From Sulfitobacter sp. F26204 (GTDB lineage: Bacteria > Pseudomonadota > Alphaproteobacteria > Rhodobacterales > Rhodobacteraceae), in NCBI RefSeq assembly GCF_026410305.1, contig NZ_JAPMLQ010000001.1:1-64000 (forward strand): 64,000 nt of DNA, written 5' to 3'. The notes beneath the pieces are model-generated. The model did not search any database. It was not told the origin of the DNA and saw only the letters and a list, made by a program, of their open reading frames with translations. Shown in pieces: positions 56,738 to 64,000 of this stretch (position 1 is the first letter of the stretch; each line of letters opens with the position of its first letter). Both the position numbers and the translations under genes were made by a program.

Positions 56738-56777
56738 ATACGCCACCGTCGCCTGTTGATTCCATCAACGGGCGTAT
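56738..56777 (+). promoter_or_regulatory. Two-tier hairpin in the rpsO leader, candidate S15 autoregulatory element
   Basis: ATACGCC (56738-56744) pairs with GGCGTAT (56771-56777); inside, GTTGAT (56755-56760) pairs with ATCAAC (56764-56769) around TCC, leaving an asymmetric internal loop. It lies about 75 bases before the rpsO start. S15 is known to bind folded leaders of its own mRNA in several bacteria, so an autoregulatory role is plausible. Confidence 0.5.
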
Positions 56778-56852
56778 CTCCACGGGCCTGCGCTGGACGA
56801 CATCCCGGCCTGCGCCATCTCTTTTACTCTAATACTCTGAAAGGAGACCCCG

Positions 56853-57122
56853 ATGTCGATTACGCCAGAAGAAAAAGCGCGCATCATGAAAGAATTCGCC
56901 ACCAAAGAAGGCGACACCGGTTCCCCCGAGGTGCAGGTGGCTGTGCTGTCATCGCGGATTGCGACTTTGACAGAGCACTTCAAAACCCACAAAAAAGACA
57001 ACCACGGCCGCCGTGGCCTGCTCAAGATGGTTGCGACACGTCGTAAGCTGCTGGATTACGCCAAAAGCAAGGACGAAGCCCGCTATCAGGATCTGATCAA
57101 GCGTCTGGGCCTGCGCCGCTAA
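56853..57122 (+). CDS. rpsO: 30S ribosomal protein S15
   Basis: An 89-residue ribosomal protein, [30 protein letters not shown], through [22 protein letters not shown] to KRLGLRR, complete and typical. It has a strong AAAGGAGA ribosome-binding site and a terminator 28 bases after the stop. Unusually, pnp does not follow at once: 4.3 kb of other genes intervene. Confidence 0.98.
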   Translation: MSITPEEKARIMKEFATKEGDTGSPEVQVAVLSSRIATLTEHFKTHKKDNHGRRGLLKMVATRRKLLDYAKSKDEARYQDLIKRLGLRR

Positions 57123-57149
57123 GCGTCTGCCACAACGTTAGACACCAAA

Positions 57150-57178
57150 AACCGCGCCTGTTTCAGACGCGGTTTTTT
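57150..57178 (+). terminator. Rho-independent terminator after rpsO
   Basis: AACCGCG (57150-57156) pairs with CGCGGTT (57168-57174), extended by CTG/CAG, and is followed by a run of T. It should separate rpsO from the downstream genes; the amidase gene ends seven bases later on the opposite strand. Confidence 0.85.
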
Positions 57179-57184
57179 GTTGCG

Positions 57185-58579
57185 TTACTGTGGGGTAACG
57201 ACGCTGATTTTCGGACTGCGCTGTTCGATTTCCTCTGCCGCGTCCAGCATGATGTCCTCACGATAGCGCCCGCTGATCAGCTGCGCGCCAAGCGGGGTCA
57301 GCCCTGCCTCGCTGCGTCCGAAGCCGGTAAAGACCGACATGCCCGGCAAGCCCATCAACGGCAAGCCAACCTGGGTCAGTTGCGCCTCCATGCAGCGCGG
57401 GAAATCAGTGAGGTCCAACAGATCGGGAAAGGGCGGCTCCGCGGACACTGGGCAAATCAACACAGGATATTGCGCCAGAAATATTTCCCATTGCCGCAGG
57501 AACCCCACCCGCGCCTGCAGCGCATCGAGCACCGCGTTCAAATCCGGCGGCGCGGTGAGCTTGTGCATTTCCGCCAGAACGTACAGCGCATCGGGGTCGG
57601 CTTCTCGGGGGAACATTTCCTTTGCCCCACGCTCCATCTCTGCGAGCCATAGTTGCGCCTGCAAACGCGCCGGTTCCCGAAACGGCGGACTGGCCACCTC
57701 TTGCACGTCCCAGCCGGCGTCACTGAGCCGTTCGGCCGCCTGCCGCAGCGATTTGTCTACCAAGGGATGGGTGTTCAACCCTTCGGGATTGATGCAAAGC
57801 GCAGCGCGGCGAGGGTAGTCAGGGCCCTTCATGGGAGCGGGCATATGCCAGGGGTCCTGCAGGTCTGTTTGGGCCATGACGTCCAATGCCAGCCGCAAAT
57901 CCGCGACCGAACGCGCATGCGGGCCGGACACCGCCATCAGTTGTGCCCCAATATGACGGTCTGGAGCGGATGCATTGCGCGCAGCAACACGGCCAAGGGT
58001 GGGTCGAATTCCCTGCAAACCGCAGGCATATGCAGGATAGCGGATCGACCCGCCAATATCGGTTCCCTGGCCCATTGCCCCGATTCCGGCGGCTGTGGCC
58101 GAGGCTGCACCGCCAGAGGATCCACCGGGGGTGATCGCGGGATTATGCGGGTTTTTCGTATGTCCATGCAAGGAATTGCGCGTGAACCATCGCAACGAAA
58201 AGGCGGGCGTGTTGGTGCGACCGACAATGACCGCCCCTGCACGGCGCAGGTTGGCGACGACGGGGTTATCGGAGGTTGCAATCAGGTCTTTTTGCATGCG
58301 CAACCCGTTGGTCGTGGCGAAACCGGCCTGATCGACGTTTTCCTTGGTTGTCACCGGCACGCCCGCCATCGGGCCAAGGGGATCGCCCGCTGCACGGGCA
58401 CGATCAACCGCATCTGCCGCGTGCAGTGCCTCGGCATCGTTCCGGCTTACAACCGCGTTGATCGCGGGATTCACCGCATCCATGCGGGTCAGGACGGCTT
58501 GTGTCACCTCCCGTGCCGTTATCTTTCCGGCTGCCACATCTGCGGCGACTTGCGTCGCGCTACATTCAAATAATTCCAT
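57185..58579 (-). CDS. Amidase signature family hydrolase
   Basis: A 464-residue amidase with the Ser-cisSer-Lys triad region: VPVTTKENVDQAG (Lys), TPGGSSGGAASATAAGIG (GGSSGG signature) and QGTDIGGSIRYPAYACG (nucleophile Ser). Length and order match the AtzF/GatA superfamily, though the substrate may be any amide. No signal peptide is seen. It is divergent from the amidinotransferase gene across a gap of about 100 bases, so the two may share a promoter region. Confidence 0.92.
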   Translation of the reverse strand: MELFECSATQVAADVAAGKITAREVTQAVLTRMDAVNPAINAVVSRNDAEALHAADAVDRARAAGDPLGPMAGVPVTTKENVDQAGFATTNGLRMQKDLIATSDNPVVANLRRAGAVIVGRTNTPAFSLRWFTRNSLHGHTKNPHNPAITPGGSSGGAASATAAGIGAMGQGTDIGGSIRYPAYACGLQGIRPTLGRVAARNASAPDRHIGAQLMAVSGPHARSVADLRLALDVMAQTDLQDPWHMPAPMKGPDYPRRAALCINPEGLNTHPLVDKSLRQAAERLSDAGWDVQEVASPPFREPARLQAQLWLAEMERGAKEMFPREADPDALYVLAEMHKLTAPPDLNAVLDALQARVGFLRQWEIFLAQYPVLICPVSAEPPFPDLLDLTDFPRCMEAQLTQVGLPLMGLPGMSVFTGFGRSEAGLTPLGAQLISGRYREDIMLDAAEEIEQRSPKISVVTPQ

Positions 58580-58679
58580 AAGCCCTCCGTTTCTCTTGAG
58601 ACTGGCATGAACCCGCGGACTTGCACAGGTTGTTGTTTACTTCTACGGCTGGGAAAACCGGACACTTGGGAGAGTGCAG

Positions 58680-59795
58680 ATGCAGAAGACCGTTGTGAAC
58701 AGCTGGAATGAATGGGACCCGCTCAAGCATGTGATCGTCGGTCGCGCCGATGACGGCCACATTCCGCCCGCCGAGCCTGCCCTGGACGCCAAAGTGCCGG
58801 AAGACAGCGACATGCGTGGGCAATGGGGCAAACGCCCGCAAGATACGATTGATCGTGCGAACGCGTTGTTGGACAACTTTGCGGCGCTGCTGGAAAAACG
58901 CGGTGTTCGGGTGGATCGGCCGACCTGCATTGATCATTCACTTCCTGCGACAACACCTGATTTTCACACGGAAAGCCAGTTCGGCTGCATGCCGCCGCGG
59001 GATGTCTTGCTTACCGTAGGATCAGAGATGCTGGAGGCAACGATGTCGTACCGTTGCCGCTGGTTTGAATATCTGAATTACCGTCCACTGATGCAAAAGT
59101 ACTTTGAAGAAGATCCGAACTTCCGCCACGAAAGCGCGCCAAAGCCACGCCTGACGGATGCGGATTATCACCCCGATTACCTCTCCGACAAGATCGGCGA
59201 TGCCAAGCGCCTGGAGTGGGCAGCCAAGAAATTCTTTGTCACCACCGAAGAAGAGCCGCTGTTTGACGCGGCTGATGTGCTGCGGTTTGGCAAGGATTTG
59301 GTGGTGCAGCACGGGTTTACGACGAACCTCAAAGGCATTGAATGGCTGCGCCGTCACTTCCCCGATCACCGTGTGCACACGGTGAATTTTCCGGGTGATC
59401 CTTACCCGATCCACATTGACGCAACCTTTACACCGCTACGCCCGGGCCTGATCCTGAACAACCCTCAGCGGAAGTTGCCCGACGACCAGCGCGGCATGTT
59501 CGAGGCAAACGGTTGGGAAATCGTCGATGCCGCCCAGCCTGCGCATAATACGCCGCCGCCGTTGTGCTATTCTTCAACCTGGCTGTCGATGAACGTGCTG
59601 GTGTTGGATCCGAAAACAGTTTGTGTAGAAAAATCCGAGGTCTATCAGGCCGAGCAGATGGACAAATTGGGAATGGAAGTGGTCGAGGTTGAACTGCGCG
59701 ACGCCTATGCATTCGGCGGCGGGCTACATTGCTGTACGGCAGACGTCTATCGCGAAGGTCTGTGCGAGGATTACTTTCCGAGCTTGTCTAACTGA
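58680..59795 (+). CDS. Arginine:glycine amidinotransferase-like enzyme
   Basis: A 371-residue amidinotransferase closely resembling AGAT (GATM), which moves an amidino group from arginine to glycine, giving guanidinoacetate and ornithine. The pentein-fold motifs are all present: SWNEWDPLKHVIVGRADD, FDAADVLRFGKDLVVQHG (Asp), HIDATFTPLRPGLILN (His), SSTWLSMNVLVLD and FGGGLHCCTADVYREG (nucleophile at Cys351). ATG 58680 has a GGGAG site seven bases upstream; GTG 58674 is rejected. The acceptor amine may be glycine or another amine; no creatine-type enzyme is adjacent. Confidence 0.9.
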   Translation: MQKTVVNSWNEWDPLKHVIVGRADDGHIPPAEPALDAKVPEDSDMRGQWGKRPQDTIDRANALLDNFAALLEKRGVRVDRPTCIDHSLPATTPDFHTESQFGCMPPRDVLLTVGSEMLEATMSYRCRWFEYLNYRPLMQKYFEEDPNFRHESAPKPRLTDADYHPDYLSDKIGDAKRLEWAAKKFFVTTEEEPLFDAADVLRFGKDLVVQHGFTTNLKGIEWLRRHFPDHRVHTVNFPGDPYPIHIDATFTPLRPGLILNNPQRKLPDDQRGMFEANGWEIVDAAQPAHNTPPPLCYSSTWLSMNVLVLDPKTVCVEKSEVYQAEQMDKLGMEVVEVELRDAYAFGGGLHCCTADVYREGLCEDYFPSLSN

Positions 59796-59806
59796 ATTGG
59801 ATTGAT

Positions 59807-59842
59807 CTGCCATCCGCGCCGGGATTGCCCTGCGGATGGCAG
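59807..59842. terminator. 11-bp perfect stem-loop between convergent genes
   Basis: CTGCCATCCGC (59807-59817) is the exact reverse complement of GCGGATGGCAG (59832-59842). It lies 11 bases after the amidinotransferase stop and just before the end of the small convergent gene. It lacks a T-tract on the plus strand, so it may be a processing or stability element. Confidence 0.5.
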
Positions 59843-59851
59843 AAAAGTCAT

Positions 59852-60067
59852 CTAGACCGGCATGTTGTTGAACATGTCGTCAAAGGCATCCTGTTCCAGT
59901 TCCGCCTGCATGTTTCTGATCTTGCGCGCGACAGGATGTTGGCGGGCATCAAGCCTGCGGGCAATGCGGTTGAGTTCGGGGGCTATTTGCAGACGCTTCT
60001 GCGTCGGTGCCGCCTCAAACACCCGGGCGAGTTCCATAACACGATGTTCCAGATCATGAGTCTTCAT
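59852..60067 (-). CDS. Small hypothetical protein
   Basis: A 71-residue, mostly helical, charged protein (THDLEHRVMELARVFEA, RLQIAPELNRIARRLD, KIRNMQAELEQDAFDDMF). A good ribosome-binding site (GGGAGG) lies about eight bases before the ATG, which supports real coding. No recognised family, signal or membrane segment. It lies between the amidinotransferase and the desaturase-like gene on the minus strand. Confidence 0.55.
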   Translation of the reverse strand: MKTHDLEHRVMELARVFEAAPTQKRLQIAPELNRIARRLDARQHPVARKIRNMQAELEQDAFDDMFNNMPV

Positions 60068-60265
60068 CTTGGCAGCCTCCCAGTTGCAATTCTCCTTATA
60101 TTAGCACAACTTCTCCCGAAGAGGGTTAATGAATGCTTAACGCCTGCGCATCGGCTGATTGTTGCTCTTGGTGCCCGCCGGATCAGAGCAAGGGTGGAAA
60201 CCAAGGCATCGCCGCCGAGTAACGCCAGCCCCGACGATTGACCCCGTAACGACTAGAGCGACCTC

Positions 60266-61126
60266 TCAAAGCGTTGGGTCAGCACGATTTTCATCTTCGT
60301 CATGCTTAGCAGGATCGCCGCCGGACCCGCCAAGAAATGGTTGAATGAGCAAGCGATCAAGCCAAAGGCTGCGCCGGTTTCTAAACTTATCAATACCAAT
60401 TGTCATTTCTTCGTGTCCCGCCTCGGGCTGGGCAAGATAAGTGCCCAAAATCCGGTCCCACCATGGCAGGTTGAACCCAAAGTTGCTGTTGGTCTCTGAC
60501 GGACGGATTGAATGATGCACACGGTGCATGTCCGGCGTAACGATGAAAAGCCTCAAGACCGCATCAAGCTTTAGCGGAAGGCGAATGTTGGAGTGATTGA
60601 ACAGCGCGCTTGCATTCAAAAGTACTTCAAAAATCAAGACCGCGAGTGCAGGAGGACCAAGAGCCATAACAACGCCGAGTTTGATCAGCATTGAAAGCAG
60701 GATTTCCAGCGGATGAAACCTGAGCCCCGTTGTGACGTCAAATTCCAGATCAGCATGGTGCATGCGGTGCAGACGCCAAAGCGCCGGAACTGCATGAAAC
60801 AGAATGTGTTGAAAGTAGATCGCCAGATCCAGCGCAAGGATCGCAATGAGGACCGCAACCCAGACCGGGATGTCTATCTGGTTCAAGACGCCCCAGCCGT
60901 TTTCCTGAGCAACCAATGCCAACCCAACTGCGACGATTGGAAACACAAGTCTGACGAGCAATGTGTCAATCGCGACAAGCGCAAGGTTGTTCGACCAGCG
61001 CAACAGTCGGGGAATTTCCACTCGTCTACGCGGAACGGCGAGTTCCCAAACCGCCATGCCTATCAGAACGCCGAGGAAAATTGTGAGGCGGATCGCTGGT
61101 TCTTGTTCTAGAATGACCTGCGGCAT
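60266..61126 (-). CDS. Fatty acid hydroxylase / sterol desaturase family protein
   Basis: A 286-residue integral membrane di-iron protein. Histidine boxes HILFH, HRMHH and HRVHH lie in order, as in the FA_hydroxylase superfamily, with about five or six hydrophobic segments around them. The ATG at 61126 is preferred to GTG 61135. It would hydroxylate a membrane lipid chain or a carotenoid/sterol-like molecule; the substrate cannot be told. It is transcribed away from pnp and lies between the hypothetical gene and the pnp leader. Confidence 0.88.
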   Translation of the reverse strand: MPQVILEQEPAIRLTIFLGVLIGMAVWELAVPRRRVEIPRLLRWSNNLALVAIDTLLVRLVFPIVAVGLALVAQENGWGVLNQIDIPVWVAVLIAILALDLAIYFQHILFHAVPALWRLHRMHHADLEFDVTTGLRFHPLEILLSMLIKLGVVMALGPPALAVLIFEVLLNASALFNHSNIRLPLKLDAVLRLFIVTPDMHRVHHSIRPSETNSNFGFNLPWWDRILGTYLAQPEAGHEEMTIGIDKFRNRRSLWLDRLLIQPFLGGSGGDPAKHDEDENRADPTL

Positions 61127-61292
61127 ATCCTGCACCGTTGCGGATTAAGGTTGTCTTTGGCAACAAACATATCGCTGCTTGTTCACACTACCAATCAAAA
61201 ATGCAAGCTTTGAAAATCCCGGTATAACCAGCCTTGCACCCAACCCTTCCCCTCGCTCGCAATCTCCTGTACAGCCCACCCATCTGAAAGAC

Positions 61293-61352
61293 GGCGCCCG
61301 GACCGCAGCGCCGACAAAAGAAGATATCGCGGTCAGAGGCAATTCGGCCTCT
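61293..61352 (+). promoter_or_regulatory. Hairpin-rich pnp leader
   Basis: Two hairpins precede pnp: GGCGC/GCGCC (61293-61312) and AGAGGC-AATTCG-GCCTCT (61335-61352). A third, GGCC-AACA-GGCC, is nearer the start. In E. coli the pnp leader hairpin is processed by RNase III and then autoregulated by PNPase; a similar role here is inference. Confidence 0.4.
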
Positions 61353-61387
61353 ATGCAAAGGCCAACAGGCCAACACAGGAAACGTAG

Positions 61388-63520
61388 ATGTTTAATGTAA
61401 CGAAAAAATCAATGCAGTGGGGCGAAGAGACGCTGACACTCGAAACCGGCAAAGTAGCCCGTCAAGCGGACGGCTCTGTCATTGCGACACTGGGCGAAAC
61501 CAGCGTCATGGCAAACGTCACTTTTGCACGGGCCCAAAAGCCGGGCCAGGATTTCTTTCCCCTGACCGTGCATTACAATGAGAAATACTATGCCGCGGGC
61601 AAAATTCCCGGCGGCTTCTTTAAGCGCGAAGCGCGCCCAACCGAAAAAGAAACGCTGACTTCGCGTCTGATCGACCGCCCGATCCGCCCGCTGTTCGTCC
61701 CCGGCTTCAAAAACGAAGTGCTGGTGATGTGTACGGTTCTGTCACACGACCTGGTCAATGACCCCGACATGGTTGCAATGATCGCGGCATCAGCGGCGCT
61801 GACCATTTCCGGCGCGCCGTTCATGGGCCCGATTGCGGCATGCCGCGTTGGTTTTGAGGGTGGTGAATACATCCTGAACCCAGAGATCGACGACATGCAG
61901 AACCTGCGCATGAACCCTGATCAGCGTTTGGATCTGGTCGTTGCGGGCACCAAAGACGCCGTGATGATGGTTGAATCCGAAGCTTACGAGTTGAGCGAAG
62001 AGGAAATGCTGGGCGCGGTCAAGTTTGCCCACGACAGCATTCAGCCGGTGATCGACCTGATCATTGATCTGGCCGAATCCGCCGCGAAAGAGCCGTTTGA
62101 TTTCCAACCCGTTGATTATTCCGCGCTCTCCGCAGCCGTGAAGAAAGCCGGCGAGAAAGAGATGCGCGCAGCCTTTGCAATTGCAGACAAGCAAGAGCGT
62201 ACGACTGCCGTGGCCGAAGCACGTGAGTTGATCAAGTCGAAGCTGAGCGACGAAGAACTGGAAGATTCAAACCTCGGTTCCGCGATGAAAGGTCTTGAGG
62301 CCTCTATTCTGCGCGGCGATGTTGTGAAGACCGGCAAACGTATCGACGGGCGCAAGACGGATGAGATCCGCGATATCGTCTCTGAAACGGGCGTTCTGCC
62401 ACGGACCCACGGTTCGGCGCTGTTCACCCGTGGTGAAACGCAGGGTCTGGTTGTCACCACATTGGGCACCGGCGACGACGAACAGTTCATCGACGCACTG
62501 CATGGCAACTTCAAATCGAACTTCCTGCTACACTATAACTTCCCCCCCTATTCGGTTGGTGAAGTGGGCCGTGTGGGCCCTCCCGGCCGTCGTGAAATCG
62601 GTCACGGCAAGCTGGCATGGCGTGCGCTTCAGGCGGTTCTGCCTGCGCCAACTGATTTCCCATATACCGTGCGCGTTGTATCCGAGATCACTGAATCCAA
62701 CGGTTCATCGTCGATGGCATCTGTCTGTGGTGGCTCCCTGTCCATGATGGACGCGGGTGTGCCGTTGAAAGCGGCCGTGGCCGGTGTTGCCATGGGTCTG
62801 ATCATGGAAGAAGACGGGTCATATGCGATCCTGTCCGACATCCTTGGCGACGAAGACCACCTTGGCGACATGGACTTCAAGGTGGCAGGTACCGAAGCCG
62901 GCATCACATCGCTGCAAATGGACATCAAGATCGCAGGCATCACACCAGAGATCATGGAAAAGGCATTGGCGCAGGCCAAAGCGGGCCGGATCCATATCCT
63001 TGGCGAGATGAACAAGGCTCTGTCCGGTGCTGCTGAATTCTCAGAGCATGCGCCACGCATCGAAACCATGCAGATCCCGACGGATAAAATCCGCGAAGTG
63101 ATCGGTTCTGGCGGCAAGGTCATCCGCGAGATCGTGGAAGTTTCCGGCGCGAAGGTCGACATCAACGACGAAGGCATCATCAAGATCGCCTCGCCAAACG
63201 GCGAAGCCATCAAGAAAGCCTATGACATGATCCACTCGATCGTGGCCGAGCCGGAAGAAGGTATGGTCTACACCGGTACGGTTGTGAAAATCGTCGATTT
63301 CGGTGCTTTCGTGAACTTCTTTGGCAAACGTGACGGTCTGGTGCATGTATCCCAGATCGAAAACCGCCGCCTGAACCACCCTTCCGACGTGTTGAAGGAA
63401 GGTCAGGAAGTTAAGGTTAAACTCCTGGGCTTTGACGATCGCGGTAAGGTGCGCCTGTCGATGAAGGTTGTCGACCAGGAAACCGGCGAGGAAATCAAGG
63501 AAGAAAAAGCAGAAGGCTGA
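61388..63520 (+). CDS. pnp: Polyribonucleotide nucleotidyltransferase (PNPase)
   Basis: A 710-residue phosphorolytic 3'-5' exoribonuclease, part of the RNA degradosome. Two RNase PH-like domains ([20 protein letters not shown] first; [18 protein letters not shown] and [20 protein letters not shown] in the second) are separated by a helical domain. A KH domain ([18 protein letters not shown]) and an S1 domain ([17 protein letters not shown]) follow. Length and domains are complete. ATG 61388 follows AGGAAACG. A terminator closes the gene. Confidence 0.98.
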   Translation: MFNVTKKSMQWGEETLTLETGKVARQADGSVIATLGETSVMANVTFARAQKPGQDFFPLTVHYNEKYYAAGKIPGGFFKREARPTEKETLTSRLIDRPIRPLFVPGFKNEVLVMCTVLSHDLVNDPDMVAMIAASAALTISGAPFMGPIAACRVGFEGGEYILNPEIDDMQNLRMNPDQRLDLVVAGTKDAVMMVESEAYELSEEEMLGAVKFAHDSIQPVIDLIIDLAESAAKEPFDFQPVDYSALSAAVKKAGEKEMRAAFAIADKQERTTAVAEARELIKSKLSDEELEDSNLGSAMKGLEASILRGDVVKTGKRIDGRKTDEIRDIVSETGVLPRTHGSALFTRGETQGLVVTTLGTGDDEQFIDALHGNFKSNFLLHYNFPPYSVGEVGRVGPPGRREIGHGKLAWRALQAVLPAPTDFPYTVRVVSEITESNGSSSMASVCGGSLSMMDAGVPLKAAVAGVAMGLIMEEDGSYAILSDILGDEDHLGDMDFKVAGTEAGITSLQMDIKIAGITPEIMEKALAQAKAGRIHILGEMNKALSGAAEFSEHAPRIETMQIPTDKIREVIGSGGKVIREIVEVSGAKVDINDEGIIKIASPNGEAIKKAYDMIHSIVAEPEEGMVYTGTVVKIVDFGAFVNFFGKRDGLVHVSQIENRRLNHPSDVLKEGQEVKVKLLGFDDRGKVRLSMKVVDQETGEEIKEEKAEG

Positions 63521-63548
63521 TCGCCGACTCTTCTTGAATAAATTTGAA

Positions 63549-63576
63549 AAGCCTCGGCATTATGTCGGGGCTTTTT
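63549..63576 (+). terminator. Rho-independent terminator after pnp
   Basis: AAGCCTCGG (63549-63557) pairs with TCGGGGCTT (63565-63573), with two G-U pairs, around a seven-base loop and is followed by TTT. It lies 29 bases after the pnp stop. Confidence 0.85.
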
Positions 63577-63742
63577 GCATTTTTCCGCCCTGCGAATGCC
63601 GATGATCTGTCCGGTCACCGGGCGGTGTCTGAAGGGGCAGGCCGTTGTCACCGCAATATAGTGTTATCAATTTTTCCCGGATACGCACAACAGGACCGTC
63701 ATGAGACTTGCCAAGACCTTTTGCGCTGCTTAGTCAGTCGCT

Positions 63743-64000
63743 ATGCGTTTGATTTATCGCGCCTTGTTCAAACAGCTGTTGCAATCAGCAGCACGGTCGC
63801 ATCTCGTGGCCGGGCGCCCGGCATTGGCAGGCTATGCCTTTGATCATATCACCCTGAAGATGCATATTGATGGCCGTTTTGCCTACCGCGAACTCGCCGC
63901 GCTGGAACAACAGCTTTTCCCGCACCTCGATTCCAACAGCATCTGTCTCGATATTGGTGCAAATATCGGCAATCATGCCATCAATTTTGCTGATTACTTC
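63743..64000 (+). CDS. FkbM-family methyltransferase, cut by the window edge
   Basis: The first 86 codons of an open frame that runs off the right edge. The fragment ends LDIGANIGNHAINFADYF, the SAM-binding motif I of the FkbM methyltransferase family (DIGANIG). The N-terminal 60 residues (MRLIYRALFKQLLQSAARS onward) are less conserved. FkbM proteins methylate sugars, lipids or secondary metabolites; the target cannot be told from a fragment. The ribosome-binding site is weak, and an upstream start is possible. Confidence 0.8.
   Translation, partial: MRLIYRALFKQLLQSAARSHLVAGRPALAGYAFDHITLKMHIDGRFAYRELAALEQQLFPHLDSNSICLDIGANIGNHAINFADYF

Noticed and set aside
63703..63735. Ten-codon frame (MRLAKTFCAA) before the FkbM gene
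   Set aside because: Too short to support and no leader-peptide features.

Overview
The window is chromosomal DNA from an alphaproteobacterium, most likely the Roseobacter group of the Rhodobacteraceae. The supporting signs are an rRNA-operon leader of Roseobacter type at the left edge, a heparinase-like gene between purH and rsmB, a DUF3035 lipoprotein next to lspA, a two-domain ALDH16-type aldehyde dehydrogenase behind deoC, and moderately high GC with short intergenic gaps. I see no prophage, insertion sequence or CRISPR array. Most of the window is core or near-core genome with a few accessory inserts.

Layout. 1-620: promoters and leader of an rRNA operon that reads leftward out of the window. 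0.6-5.8 kb (minus strand): the periplasmic methionine-sulfoxide repair pair msrQ/msrP, an acetyltransferase and clpB with a heat-shock-type promoter. 6-9.7 kb (plus): two tandem paralogous small proteins, pyrF, a structured candidate small RNA, dinB (Pol IV with a zinc-finger extension) and a truncated DUF1772 relic. 9.7-12.8 kb: an N-formylglutamate amidohydrolase-like gene, tRNA-Val(GAC), rpmJ, a YghU-type GST and an acetyltransferase. 12.8-23.2 kb (minus): an unaccompanied Fe(III) ABC permease, then a seven-gene cluster in which a complete Liv-type ABC importer is flanked by two acyl-CoA ligases.

23.4-33.4 kb: a hybrid histidine kinase/response regulator/acetyltransferase operon, an M20-type amidohydrolase, a large formate dehydrogenase alpha subunit without its usual partners, and a phosphatase/GST/saccharopine dehydrogenase operon. 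33.4-38.4 kb (minus): mutL-rmuC, then an anchored LysM protein behind a rhodanese-fold protein that lacks the catalytic cysteine. 38.7-42.1 kb: deoC-ALDH16, consistent with deoxyribose catabolism. 42.2-49.4 kb (minus): a paired M16 peptidase (one active, one inactive subunit), a DUF3035 lipoprotein, lspA, purH and a heparinase-like gene. 49.5-51.5 kb: a PhnD-like binding protein without an export signal, then rsmB.

51.6-57.2 kb: an SDHAF4-type assembly factor, dapB, and the ribosome/RNA block rbfA-DUF2233-truB-DUF1643-RTX protein-rpsO with a folded rpsO leader. pnp, normally next to rpsO, lies 4.3 kb further on. The intervening genes are an amidase, an arginine:glycine amidinotransferase homologue, a small hypothetical gene and a fatty-acid-hydroxylase/sterol-desaturase family gene. 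The right edge cuts an FkbM-type methyltransferase.

I found no clearly new multi-gene system. The best leads are the candidate small RNA at 7704-7828, the AGAT-like gene in the split rpsO-pnp locus, the solo formate dehydrogenase with a palindrome over its probable promoter, the REP-like hairpins inside the Liv operon, and the two tandem unknown small proteins.
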